Shown here in pieces: positions 43,827-54,190 of a stretch of 64,000 bases of DNA. Under the pieces are notes generated by a model, which was not told the DNA's origin, made no database searches, and worked only from the letters and a program-made list of their open reading frames with translations. Source of the DNA: Acidisoma sp965199065. Lineage in GTDB: Bacteria; Pseudomonadota; Alphaproteobacteria; Acetobacterales; Acetobacteraceae. Where the stretch lies: assembly GCF_965199065.1 (NCBI RefSeq), contig NZ_CBDAQN010000001.1:1488001-1552000 (forward strand). Direction: 5' to 3'. The position numbers and the translations under genes were made by a program. How positions within the stretch are numbered: the stretch's first letter is position 1; each line of letters begins with the position of its first letter.

Positions 43827-44455
43827 CCGGCGCCCTTTACGAGCCGTGCGTGTACGCTGCCCGCCGCAAAAACCAGAAACGGATCGCTGTCCGTGCTGTC
43901 CATAAAATGGCCTAGGGCCGGCAACGCAGCAGGACCCCCCACCAGGTCGAGCGCCTCTATAATCGCCGCCAGCACGTTGACGTCGGTTTCGTGCTCGATC
44001 ATGTCGACCAGCAAGGCTTCCACCTCGTCGGAGGGCAGCCCCGACAAAGTCACCACAACGCTGATGCGGGTGCGGGGATCCGGGTCCGTGAGCCGGGCAT
44101 GCACGGAGGCGAGAGCCGCGGGGCCGATCGCCTGCAAGGCTTCGAGCGCCGCGTTGCGCAGCCAGGCATCCTCGGACGGAAGGAGTTCCACGAGCGCGTC
44201 GATCGCCGGCAAGGTGGCAATCTCGATCAGAGCGCCGATGACCGCCTGCTGCACCGGGCGCTCGGGCTCGTGGCTCAGCGCCGCCGCCAGTTCGGGCACC
44301 GCCGCCTCATGGCGTCTTAGCGCCCGTGCGGCGCCGCGGCGGACAGATGCATCCGGCGCGGCCAGCCGATCGAGCAACGTTGCAAGGTCATGACTTTCCC
44401 CCGGGTTCGCGATCGCCGCCGGCACCGCTGCGACCCTTGCCTTTAGCAGCCCCAT
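43823..44455 (-). CDS. HEAT-repeat protein of the chemotaxis cluster
   Basis: A 210-residue all-helical protein made of about five HEAT-like repeats, such as LAAPDASVRRGAARALRRHE, LPSEDAWLRNAALEALQAIG and LTDPDPRTRISVVVTLSGLP. It overlaps cheB by 13 nt and cheR by 4 nt, so it is an integral part of the operon. Such scaffolds bind other proteins; the partner here may be CheA or the receptor, but nothing in the sequence shows which. Confidence 0.85.
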   Translation of the reverse strand: MGLLKARVAAVPAAIANPGESHDLATLLDRLAAPDASVRRGAARALRRHEAAVPELAAALSHEPERPVQQAVIGALIEIATLPAIDALVELLPSEDAWLRNAALEALQAIGPAALASVHARLTDPDPRTRISVVVTLSGLPSDEVEALLVDMIEHETDVNVLAAIIEALDLVGGPAALPALGHFMDSTDSDPFLVFAAGSVHARLVKGAG

Positions 44456-45528
44456 GATCCGCTCCTTGCGCTGGTCCAGCCCAAAATCAACTCGGCGATC
44501 CGATCGGATGGCAGTACAGCCGTGGCGCCACCTCGCCGTATCAGTTCCGCCGGCATGCCGAACACGGCTGCCGTCTCCTCGCTTTCGGCGACGGTCCTGC
44601 CGCCTTGGGCGCGCAACAAAGTCATGGCTTCGGCTCCATCATCGCCCATTCCGGTCAGTTGCACGCCGATCAGTGCGGCCGCCGGCATCACCGCCATAGC
44701 GCTTCGCACCAGCCGGTCGACGCTCGGGTGCCAGGCGCTTTTCCCAGACGGCACCGAGTTGACGACAAGACGGCCCAGCCGCCGCTCGACCACCACATCG
44801 GCATCGCCGCGCCCGATGTAGGCGTGCCCCGGCAGAAGTGGCGTCGGCCGATCCACCTCCATCACCTTGATGGCGCAGATGCTGTCCATCCTTCGTGCGA
44901 ACGATTGGGTGAACGCCGCCGGCATGTGCTGCGCAACCACCACGGCGTTGAGAAAGTCAGTTGGAAACTCCGGCAGAATGTCCTCAAGCGTGCGAGGGCC
45001 GCCGGTGGAAACGCCGATCAATGTCACCGAAGGATTCGTGCGCATCGTGGCGCTCAATGCGGCTATGGCACGACGCTCCTCACCTGCGGCGCGTTCCGCA
45101 CGCAGCGCCTCACGCAGCCGCGTAACCCTGCGTGGCCGGCCACGTCCGGCGACCTTCACCTTCCCTATGAGTTCCAGCCGCATGCGCTCCAGGTTGAGCG
45201 ACACGGTTCCATCAGGCTTCGTAATCACGTCCAGCGCGCCGAGCGACAGCGCCCGGATTGCCGCGTCAGACGCAGCGGCCGTAATCGAGGAAACCATCAC
45301 GACCGGACGTGGGCAGGTGCGCATGATATTCTCAAGGCAGGTCAGGCCATCCATCACCGGCATGTTGACGTCGAGCGTCACCACCTCGGGCTCGAACTCC
45401 CCGATCCGCTCCAGGGCCTCCTGGCCATTGCGCGCGGTCTGCACCTCCATCTCTCCCGTGTCTTCCAGGATCTGACGAAGTTGCCGTCGCATCAACGCTG
45501 AATCGTCGACGACAAGAACTTTAAGCAT
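44443..45528 (-). CDS. cheB: Protein-glutamate methylesterase CheB
   Basis: 361 residues. The N-terminal receiver has phospho-acceptor D53 (TLDVNMPVMDG). The C-terminal esterase domain has the catalytic Ser in LIGVSTGGPRTLEDIL, His in VVAQHMPAAFTQSFA and Asp in TGMGDDGAEAM. It removes methyl groups added by CheR and gives adaptation feedback from CheA. Confidence 0.96.
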   Translation of the reverse strand: MLKVLVVDDSALMRRQLRQILEDTGEMEVQTARNGQEALERIGEFEPEVVTLDVNMPVMDGLTCLENIMRTCPRPVVMVSSITAAASDAAIRALSLGALDVITKPDGTVSLNLERMRLELIGKVKVAGRGRPRRVTRLREALRAERAAGEERRAIAALSATMRTNPSVTLIGVSTGGPRTLEDILPEFPTDFLNAVVVAQHMPAAFTQSFARRMDSICAIKVMEVDRPTPLLPGHAYIGRGDADVVVERRLGRLVVNSVPSGKSAWHPSVDRLVRSAMAVMPAAALIGVQLTGMGDDGAEAMTLLRAQGGRTVAESEETAAVFGMPAELIRRGGATAVLPSDRIAELILGWTSARSGSWGC

Positions 45529-45534
45529 GAGCGA

Positions 45535-47085
45535 TCAGAGACCTGCGACCGCACCGATTTCGTCGACAGTCAGCAGGCGCTCGGGACGCATCAGCATGAG
45601 CATGCGTCTCTGATCCTCCAGATTGGCGACGCGATCGATCAACAGGTGCTGCTGGTCGGAAAGATGCGGCGCTGGCCCGATGGTTCCGCGCGCCACCTTC
45701 AGCACCTCGACAACGCTGTCGACGACAAAGCCTGTGCGCACTCCCGCCACCATCAGCACGACGATCCGCTGCCTGTCGCTGCGAGGCAGTTCGGGAAGGC
45801 CGAAGCGGCGGCGCTGGTCGACGACCGGCAGCACAACACCCCGCAGATTGACGACGCCACCAATGAAGTCCGGCGTCTTCGGGACCTTCGTGAGGTGCTC
45901 GGGCACCCGTATGATCTCCTGCACCGTCCCGATTGGCACGCCGAACTCCTCCTCGCCGAGCCGGAACACGACGAACTGCTCCTCGTCGGACGATTTCAGG
46001 CCGCCGCCATCCTCCGTCATCTCCATCTCCTCCTCCGTGCCGGCGGACCGCGCCGCCTCCAGCAGCCGTCCCCGGACACCGGCCGGAAACATCTTTTCCG
46101 CGGACAGGATTGTGACCAGGCGACCGCCGTCGAGCCGGCAGATCGCCTCCAGTTCCGAGCCGCCCTTCTGCGCCGCCAGCAGTGGGGGCACAGGTTCGAC
46201 GACCGAGGCCGCAACGCGCAGGACCTCGTTGACCGCATCCATGATGATGCCCACGGACAGCGGTGGCCCGTCCGCTCCCCCGATCGACACGACAACGATG
46301 CGATTTTGCTCATTCAGCGGTGCCTGCTCGAGATCGAACATGCGGCGCAACGACACCAGCGGCAGCAGCCGGTTTCGGAGGGTCATGACCCCCATGACGT
46401 GGTGGTCGCTGCGCGGCACGCTGCTGATCCGCGGCGGGACCTGGACAATCTCCTGCACGTCCCCGATTGGAAATGCATATTCCTGGCCAGCGACTTCGAA
46501 GCTCACGAGCTGCCGAACGGCGCCATCCACCGCCGCCGCCTTCGATTGAAGCGGAGAAGTTGCAGCGATGAGCGGTCCCTTGACCCGTGTCTCGCGCACG
46601 GCCGGCTCGCCATCAGCGAGGCGCGGCAGGTTCAGCAGCATGATCGTGCCGTCGCTGCGTTTGATCACGCCCTGCAGAAGATCTGTGCGGATCGTCTCCG
46701 CTATCGACTCAATCGACTCTATGTCCCTCACGTCGGTGGTGATGACGCTCGCCATTCGGTCGATCACGTAGCCCAGCAAGCTGCCGCGGTTGACCACGAC
46801 AACGCGCGTTGCGTCATCGTGAGGCACATCCGTCATGCCGAATATTCTTCGCAGGCTGATGATAGGCAGGACGGCCCCGCGCAGGTTCGCAATGCCTTCC
46901 AGACTTGCGGCAGCCATCGGCACCCGCACGACCCTTGGCATGCGAATGATCTCCTGCACCTCGGACAGTGGAATGCCGAAGACCTCGCCATTCAGCCAGA
47001 AGGTGACGAACTGCTGGGAAGCGCCCACCGATGGCCCACCCGTGGCAGTCGCCTCAGAGGCCGGAGCGCTGAGCGTCTCGCTCAC
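45535..47085 (-). CDS. Triple-CheW coupling protein
   Basis: 516 residues comprising three tandem CheW domains at about 22-165, 190-345 and 370-510. Each opens with an FxxxGxxFxxP-type strand pair: FVTFWLNGEVFGIPLSEVQE, LVSFEVAGQEYAFPIGDVQE and FVVFRLGEEEFGVPIGTVQE. Single CheW proteins link receptor tips to CheA. Three in one chain could bridge several tips or kinases and would suit the two-tip receptor encoded 2 nt upstream. Confidence 0.93.
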   Translation of the reverse strand: MSETLSAPASEATATGGPSVGASQQFVTFWLNGEVFGIPLSEVQEIIRMPRVVRVPMAAASLEGIANLRGAVLPIISLRRIFGMTDVPHDDATRVVVVNRGSLLGYVIDRMASVITTDVRDIESIESIAETIRTDLLQGVIKRSDGTIMLLNLPRLADGEPAVRETRVKGPLIAATSPLQSKAAAVDGAVRQLVSFEVAGQEYAFPIGDVQEIVQVPPRISSVPRSDHHVMGVMTLRNRLLPLVSLRRMFDLEQAPLNEQNRIVVVSIGGADGPPLSVGIIMDAVNEVLRVAASVVEPVPPLLAAQKGGSELEAICRLDGGRLVTILSAEKMFPAGVRGRLLEAARSAGTEEEMEMTEDGGGLKSSDEEQFVVFRLGEEEFGVPIGTVQEIIRVPEHLTKVPKTPDFIGGVVNLRGVVLPVVDQRRRFGLPELPRSDRQRIVVLMVAGVRTGFVVDSVVEVLKVARGTIGPAPHLSDQQHLLIDRVANLEDQRRMLMLMRPERLLTVDEIGAVAGL

Positions 47086-47087
47086 GA

Positions 47088-49052
47088 CTAGGCTCCACTG
47101 TTCTGCAGTTCATCGGCAAGCGCTGCGATCTCCTCGACCGCAGCGGCGAGTTCCTCGGCCCCCTTCGATTGCTCACGTGCAGCCTGCGCCGCCTGGCTCG
47201 CCGCCTGCTGGGTTTCGGAGGCCGCCGTCGAAATCTGCTCGGTGCCGCGCTTTGCCTCCGACAGTGCGGCCAGGATGTCGGTGGCGCCCGTCGCGATCTC
47301 CATATTGCCGGTCAGGATGACGTCGAGATCCGTCTCCATGGCGCCGAGATTGGCCGTGATGGCCTTGTTCTTTTCGACCTCGGCCGTGGCCGCCGCGGCG
47401 ATCTCCTCGAGGTCGCGGCGCACCGCCCCAACCTGGTCTTGAACCGCCTTCACCAGATCCTTGATGCGCTCGGCGTTTTCAGCGCTCTCCCGGGCCAGAT
47501 TGCGAATATCTGTCGAGACGACCGCGAAGCCCTTGCCGAATTCCCCGGCGCGGGCGGCTTCGATTGAGCCGTTGACCGCGAGCATGTTGGTCTGGATCGA
47601 CACCGTCGTGATGGCATCGGTGATCTTGTCGATGCGACGGGCCACCTGATCGAGTGCATTGATCTGCCCACGCGAACGGGCATTGGCTTCGACCGCCTGC
47701 ATCACGCCGGTGATGAGCTGTTCCATGGCTCCACGATTGACCCGAAGGGACGCCGCTATCGCCTCCCCCTTCTCACGTGCGAGCGTGGCGCGATCACTGG
47801 AGATCTTCGCAGTTCGCTCAATCTCTGTCAGTGCGACCGCCGATTGATGGGTGGCCGCGGCCTGCTGCTGCGCGCCGCGATTGATCTCGTCGATTGCCGT
47901 CAGGATTTGAGCCGCCGCGCGATTGATTTCCTCCACCGTGGAGGACAGTTGCTCTGACGCCGCCGCGACCGACTCGGCGCTTTTCCCGATGTCGGTGCTG
48001 TTCTTGAGTTCCTCGGCGGTTTCGGATAATGCCGTTGAGCCCTCCTCGCTTTGGTTGAGAGCCACTGTCTGCTGGTCCACCGTGCGCATTGCCTCCTGGC
48101 AGGCGGAGGACTGCTGTTCAGCCGCTGCCGAGACGGCTTCCGCACCTTTCTGCGCCTCTTTGGCGGCCTCGTTGCCGAGTTCGGCCGCCGTCAGGATCTC
48201 GCGGCAGCCGCGCTGGATCTCGACCATGTCGATGCGAACCTGCTCGAGCTGGCTCGTCACCACCTGACCCTTCTCGACTTCAGTTGTGGCCGCCGTCGCC
48301 GAGGCGTTGATGCCTTCCGCGATGATCGTCACCTCTTTCTGGATCTGGCCGATCAGGTCCTGGATGTCGCGGGCGCTCTTCTCGCTGGTCTCGGCTAATG
48401 TGCGAACCTCGTCGGCCACCACGGCAAAGCCTTTGCCGTGCTCGCCGGCCCGCGCCGCTTCGATTGCCGCATTCAACGCGAGCAAATTGGTCTGGTCCGC
48501 GATCCGGGCAACCGCTTTCACGATCTCGCCGATGTTCGCCGCCTGCTTCTCCAACTCGGCAACCATGGCGACAGAAGCAAACTGGCGCTCTGCGGCTTTG
48601 CCGATACTTGTCAGGCTCGCGGCGATATGGGTGCGTACGCCCGCGATCAGCGTCTGCAGACTTTCCGTTTTACCAAGCGCTACGCTCGCGTTTTCCCGCG
48701 CCTTGCTGAGGTTGCCGGCAACGCGGGTGACTGCGCGCATCGACTCCTCGGCGGCGCTCGATGCCTCCTCGGCGCCCCCGGCAATCTGCTCCATGGCGCG
48801 GCGGAGCTCCTCAACGGCGGCCCCCGCCTCAGCAATGCCGCTGGCCAGCTGCGTGGTGGTCGCCGCCACCCGCTCGGCCGCCTTCTGCTGCCGCCCGAAC
48901 GTCCGCACTCTCTTTTGCTGAGACGCCACGGTAACCTTGCGGCGGGTGTAGGAGAGCGGCTCGACAGGAGCAGTTTCACGATAGGCCGGTGGCGGTGTCG
49001 CGCCGTTCGTGTGCTTACCGCCGCCGACATCCGTCGACTTGACCAAGGCCAT
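47088..49052 (-). CDS. Soluble methyl-accepting chemotaxis protein with two signalling tips
   Basis: 654 residues from ATG 49052 (GTG 49061 is an alternative; GGTGG lies upstream of the ATG). No transmembrane segment or sensor domain is recognisable. Almost all of it is heptad-like coiled coil. Two MCP signalling hairpin tips are present: DQTNLLALNAAIEAARAGEH (about 186-205) and IQTNMLAVNGSIEAARAGEF (about 486-505), each followed by a GKGFAVV block. No C-terminal CheR-binding pentapeptide is seen. It is the first gene of the chemotaxis operon. Confidence 0.92.
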   Translation of the reverse strand: MALVKSTDVGGGKHTNGATPPPAYRETAPVEPLSYTRRKVTVASQQKRVRTFGRQQKAAERVAATTTQLASGIAEAGAAVEELRRAMEQIAGGAEEASSAAEESMRAVTRVAGNLSKARENASVALGKTESLQTLIAGVRTHIAASLTSIGKAAERQFASVAMVAELEKQAANIGEIVKAVARIADQTNLLALNAAIEAARAGEHGKGFAVVADEVRTLAETSEKSARDIQDLIGQIQKEVTIIAEGINASATAATTEVEKGQVVTSQLEQVRIDMVEIQRGCREILTAAELGNEAAKEAQKGAEAVSAAAEQQSSACQEAMRTVDQQTVALNQSEEGSTALSETAEELKNSTDIGKSAESVAAASEQLSSTVEEINRAAAQILTAIDEINRGAQQQAAATHQSAVALTEIERTAKISSDRATLAREKGEAIAASLRVNRGAMEQLITGVMQAVEANARSRGQINALDQVARRIDKITDAITTVSIQTNMLAVNGSIEAARAGEFGKGFAVVSTDIRNLARESAENAERIKDLVKAVQDQVGAVRRDLEEIAAAATAEVEKNKAITANLGAMETDLDVILTGNMEIATGATDILAALSEAKRGTEQISTAASETQQAASQAAQAAREQSKGAEELAAAVEEIAALADELQNSGA

Positions 49053-49393
49053 ATGATCCACCAGAAAAATTGAACGGCACGACTAATTGTCTCTCGGCAT
49101 TCGGCCTCTCAAGCGCGAGGTGGCCGCTTCGGCTAGAGGCGCAGCACGACACCCATCGGCTTGCTGCTCATGAAACTCGCAGGTCGTGATCAGGTAGCTG
49201 GTTAGGTTGTTTCTAACCTCGTCGTGATATTACCCCCCTAGGATTAAGGTTGAGTGGATGACCAAATCAGGAACGGCAACTCCGCGGTCTCGATGGATCA
49301 TTATTATTTCGTGAATGACGCTTGTTTAACGGCGAAGACTTACGGCCGATTTCATGCTCCACAGGTGAACACGATGTCCCACAAGACCCACGG
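49053..49393. promoter_or_regulatory. Divergent intergenic region between two receptor genes
   Basis: This 341-nt region must hold the promoters of the chemotaxis operon and of the divergent receptor. A perfect hairpin GGTTAG, 7-nt loop, CTAACC lies at 49200-49218. No clear -35/-10 pair is found in either direction. Confidence 0.35.
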
Positions 49394-50677
49394 ATGAAGA
49401 ATTTTGTCCGATCCTCCTGTGCGGGGATGCTCTTCAGTATCGGCGTCACGGCGTATCTGACGGCCCAGGCTCTCGGGCTGGCACTCTGGCTCTCGCTGGC
49501 CGCCGGCCTTTTCAGCTCCATGCTTCTCGGCACGTTTGGCGGCTGGCTCATGGAGCGCCGCCGCGAGCACGGACCGGAGCAACGCCTGCAGGTGGTCGCA
49601 CGCTCCGATGATGGTCCGGCTCCTGTCGAGGGCAGAAGCACGATCTTGGATAATCTGCAGGAGCGCCTGCGTGTAGCCGCGGCTGACGACGAACGCTGGG
49701 TCGTCATACTACGGGCGCACGGCATCGAGGATGATCTCGAAGCCGACGGGGCGATCGCGGCTGCGCGCCTAGCCCTGATGGCAAGCATGGAGCTGGCCGA
49801 ACCCGTGCCCGCGACCGAAGTCGAACAACTGAGCGAACTCTGCGATTACACCAACGATCATCTGCGGTCGGTCATTGCTGAGACCGAAACGGCGGCTTTC
49901 ACCATCATGGTCCGACTGCAGGAGGTCGATCAAATGGTCGGCCAGTTCAGCGATTTCGTGCGCACGACGGAAGGAGAGTCGCTTCTCCTCCTCGGTCACT
50001 CCGGCCAGAGCGTCTCGCTCAACGAAGGCTTCCTGACCCGACTGCAAACTCACCTCGGGCACCGCATCGACAGCAGCAGCGCGGACAACGAGCGTCTCGT
50101 ACAGATTGACAAGGATACTCAGGCTATACAGCGGCTGGTGGAAGGTATCGCCGCCATTGTCTTCACCACCGATCTGCTGGCCCTGAACGCCAGTATAGAG
50201 GCGACGCATGCAGGGAGCGCTGGAAGAGGATTTGCCGTGGTCGCTGCAGAAGTCCGTCAACTGGCCAGCCAGACAAAGCTGGCCGTGCATAACATCCAGA
50301 CAGGACTTGACCGCTTTCAGGAGACCAATCGCCTGCAGATCAGAGACGGAAGCGAGAAGGCCGATCAGATCAACGGTGAACGCGCGCTGCTGGACGAACT
50401 CGCCGAGCAATTGCATGGAATGGGAGTGGGCTACGAGCGGATGTCAACGTGTCAGCGCCGGATCCTCAACGAGATGGAACAGTTGAGCGGGAACATCGCT
50501 GCCGCCATGACTGCAGCCATGGGAGAGATCCAGTTCCAGGATGTGGTTCGGCAACGCCTGGAATGCGTGGTTCACGGCATTGGCGCGCTGAAGGAGTCCG
50601 GAGCGGCGACCGCATTCGAGGTCATGCAGGGCGCCAACACGGTCGGCAGCCACGAAACGGCACTTGAACTCTTTTGA
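49394..50677 (+). CDS. Membrane-anchored methyl-accepting chemotaxis-type protein
   Basis: 427 residues from ATG 49394 (upstream ATG 49322 would add 24). Two close hydrophobic helices near the N-terminus (about 8-50) have almost no periplasmic loop. A cytosolic helical region follows, then an MCP tip FTTDLLALNASIEATHAGSA with GRGFAVVAAEVRQLA. The C-terminus has a GEIQFQDVVRQRLE block found in short atypical receptors. With no external domain it should sense an internal or membrane signal. It is divergent from the chemotaxis operon and probably feeds the same CheA. Confidence 0.85.
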   Translation: MKNFVRSSCAGMLFSIGVTAYLTAQALGLALWLSLAAGLFSSMLLGTFGGWLMERRREHGPEQRLQVVARSDDGPAPVEGRSTILDNLQERLRVAAADDERWVVILRAHGIEDDLEADGAIAAARLALMASMELAEPVPATEVEQLSELCDYTNDHLRSVIAETETAAFTIMVRLQEVDQMVGQFSDFVRTTEGESLLLLGHSGQSVSLNEGFLTRLQTHLGHRIDSSSADNERLVQIDKDTQAIQRLVEGIAAIVFTTDLLALNASIEATHAGSAGRGFAVVAAEVRQLASQTKLAVHNIQTGLDRFQETNRLQIRDGSEKADQINGERALLDELAEQLHGMGVGYERMSTCQRRILNEMEQLSGNIAAAMTAAMGEIQFQDVVRQRLECVVHGIGALKESGAATAFEVMQGANTVGSHETALELF

Positions 50678-50930
50678 TTTGTCTCGCCAACCATCATTTG
50701 CACTCATCGGGTCGACGCCCTCAGGAAACTCGCGCAGCCGTCGCCAGTGATATCGTCATTGTTGCACTATCCCCCAGTTGGCTTCCAAGCTCGATCACTT
50801 ACCGGAGGAACCAGCAAACCGTATCCGGAAGATCATTGAAGTTCATTCGAAATGCGCGTTGCCGATGTTGGCCATGGCATGAGCAGGGTAACGTTGCCAT
50901 CAGTGCAGCGCCAACTGCACAACGTCCTCG

Positions 50931-52005
<1,075 letters not shown>

Positions 52006-52019
<14 letters not shown>

Positions 52020-53085
52020 GTCCCTGGCCCTGGCCCAATAGCTCGCCGGTCGCACGGTCATAGACCAGCAGGCCCTCGGCGCTGACCTTGAAGGGAAATG
52101 GCGAGCCGATGTCGAGGTGCGCCACGCTCGGCGATGGCACCGAGGTCACCAGCGTCTCCTCCCCCGCCTCGAAGTAGACAACACATTCCGCACCGATGTT
52201 CTCCATCAGGCGGATGGTTGCGGGCGCTCCGTCCGGCCGATGCCAGATGTGCTCGGGACGGGCGGCGACGGCGACCTCGCCGACAAAGTTGGTGGGGAGT
52301 GCGAGGTGGAAGTCGACGATGCCGGTGCGGCAGAGCCCGCCTGGTTCGAGCTTGCCCGGAAGCACGTTGCAGCGGGGAAATCCGACCAGTTCCGCCGCCC
52401 GCAAGTGGCGCGGCCGGTGATAGACCGTGGCCGCCGCATTCGCGTCGATGACGCGCCCGGCATCGAGCACGATGATGTCCTCGGCCATGGTGAGCGCCTC
52501 GAGACTGTCGGAGGTCACGTAGAGGAACGTCGCGCCGAGTTCAGCGCGCATGTCCTTGAGGTCCTCCATGAGGCTTTCCCGCAGCTTGAAGTCGAGCCCC
52601 ACGAGCGGGTCATCCAGCAGGAAAAGATCCGCGTTCTTCAGCATGCCGCGGGCAATCGCCGTGCGCTGTTTCTCGCCGCCGCTGAGTTGCGCGGGGCGCT
52701 TGGTCAGCAGCGGCTGGATGCGGAGAATATCGGCCACCTGCCCGACGCGGCGCTCGATCTCGGCGCGGGCAACTTTCTGCAGCGCCATGGGATACGCGAT
52801 GTTGTCGAAGACGCTGACGTGCGGGAACAGCGCGAAGGACTGCGGCACGTAGCCGATGCTGCGCTGCGCCGGCGGCATGTCGGTGATGTCGCGGCCGTTG
52901 ATGAAAATCCTTCCGCGGTCGGGCTGCTCCAGCCCCACCAAAAGCCGCAGCAACACAGATTTTCCGGCGGCCGGAGGACCGCACAACACCGTCAGGCTCT
53001 GCGATGCGACCTCCACCGTCACATCGTCGAGCGCCGGGACATGGTGGTATAACCGGCTGACGTTCTGCAGCCTGACGCTGCTCAT
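52006..53085 (-). CDS. ABC transporter ATP-binding protein with degenerate Walker B/H-loop
   Basis: 359 residues from ATG 53085, which overlaps the small membrane protein stop by 4 nt. The longer open frame upstream is a shadow. It has Walker A GPPAAGKS (36-43) and a canonical signature LSGGEKQR (134-141). The catalytic Glu after Walker B is Asp (LLDDP, D159) and the H-loop His is Ser (YVTSDS, S192). It should pair with the next ATPase as a heterodimer in which only one composite ATP site is complete. Confidence 0.92.
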
Positions 53086-53357
53086 CCGCCGAGCTGCGCC
53101 AGGTAGGGGACGAGGAGAACGCCGGCAGCAAAGACCACGGCGACGATGAGCAGAATGAGGATCGTCAGCCGCAGGGCCTGCCAGAGGCCAGCAGCGCGCG
53201 GCAGGTTGCCGACCGCGATGTTGAGGATGGTCGCCGCCATGACAGTCAGGAGTCCGATCTGGAAAAGAGCGAAGCTCCACTGCTGGACGATGAGCAGGAA
53301 ACCCGCGACCATGATGAGGATGAGCGCCAGTTCGGCGCGGGGGACGATACCGCGCAT
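53082..53357 (-). CDS. Small three-helix membrane protein of the transporter operon
   Basis: 91 residues, with hydrophobic segments at about 9-25, 29-48 and 62-85. It overlaps both neighbours by a few nucleotides, so it is part of the transport unit. glpSTPQV-type glycerol transporter operons also contain a small membrane protein (GlpU), but this sequence lacks features I would recognise from that family. Possible accessory or assembly subunit. Confidence 0.65.
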   Translation of the reverse strand: MRGIVPRAELALILIMVAGFLLIVQQWSFALFQIGLLTVMAATILNIAVGNLPRAAGLWQALRLTILILLIVAVVFAAGVLLVPYLAQLGG

Positions 53358-54190
53358 CAGACCTCTCCGCGCACAGTGCCGAAGGTCATGCCCACCAGCA
53401 AGTAGCGCTGGAAGAAATAGACGACCAGTATTGGCGGTATGATATAAACCGTTGTAAGCGCCGAGATGAATGTCCAGTCAACGCCGCCGTTCGAATAGAG
53501 GCCGCTTGCAAGTGCCACAGGAATATTGGAGGTGGAAAGCCCGCCGATGATATAATTGAACAGGAACTCGTTCCACACAAAGATAAAGTTGAAGATGGAG
53601 GCCGCGATCACGCCCGGCATCACCTGCGGCAGGATGGTGCGCGTGATGATGCGCAGCCACGATGCGCCGTTGATGATCCCGGTCTCGTCGAAGCGCGGCG
53701 ACACGCCGTCGATAAAGCCTTTCAGTATCCAGACCGAGAAGGGAATGGAGAACATCGCGTAGAACAGGATCATGCCGCCGTAAGTGTCTTTCCAGCCGAA
53801 GGCCACGTACATGAGGTAGACCGGGAGGATGGCCGCCGACCCCGGCAACATACGGATCGACAACAGCAGGAACATCAGGAAGTTGGTGCCCGGCGGCTTG
53901 AAGCGTGAGAACGAGAAGGCGGCCAGGAACGACACCGCAACCGCCACGAGAACCGCTGCGACCGACATCACCGCGCTGTTGAAAAGCTCGCGCGGAAAGG
54001 CCGCGCTCGAAAACAGCTTCCCATAGTTCGCCAAGGTCGGCGTGAAGACAAGCTTCGGCGGAACGGCCAGAATCTGGTCCGCCGTCTTGAAGGAACAGAG
54101 GACGATCCACAAGATCGGAGAGAAAAAAATCAGGGCGACCAGCCACAGCAGCGCGTGGTAGCCGTGCTCCCGCCAGTTCGTGCGCCTCAT
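53357..54190 (-). CDS. ABC transporter permease, MalG-type
   Basis: 277 residues from ATG 54190, overlapping the preceding permease stop by 4 nt. Six membrane helices are predicted, with the EAA loop DETGIINGASWLRIITRTIL before the fifth. It belongs to the CUT1 carbohydrate/polyol class and should form a heterodimer with the upstream permease. The long open frame beyond 54190 is a shadow of that gene. Confidence 0.9.
   Translation of the reverse strand: MRRTNWREHGYHALLWLVALIFFSPILWIVLCSFKTADQILAVPPKLVFTPTLANYGKLFSSAAFPRELFNSAVMSVAAVLVAVAVSFLAAFSFSRFKPPGTNFLMFLLLSIRMLPGSAAILPVYLMYVAFGWKDTYGGMILFYAMFSIPFSVWILKGFIDGVSPRFDETGIINGASWLRIITRTILPQVMPGVIAASIFNFIFVWNEFLFNYIIGGLSTSNIPVALASGLYSNGGVDWTFISALTTVYIIPPILVVYFFQRYLLVGMTFGTVRGEV

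Noticed and set aside
49200..49218. Hairpin GGTTAG/CTAACC as a terminator
   Set aside because: It lies between divergent genes where no transcript should end. It could be an operator, but nothing more supports this.
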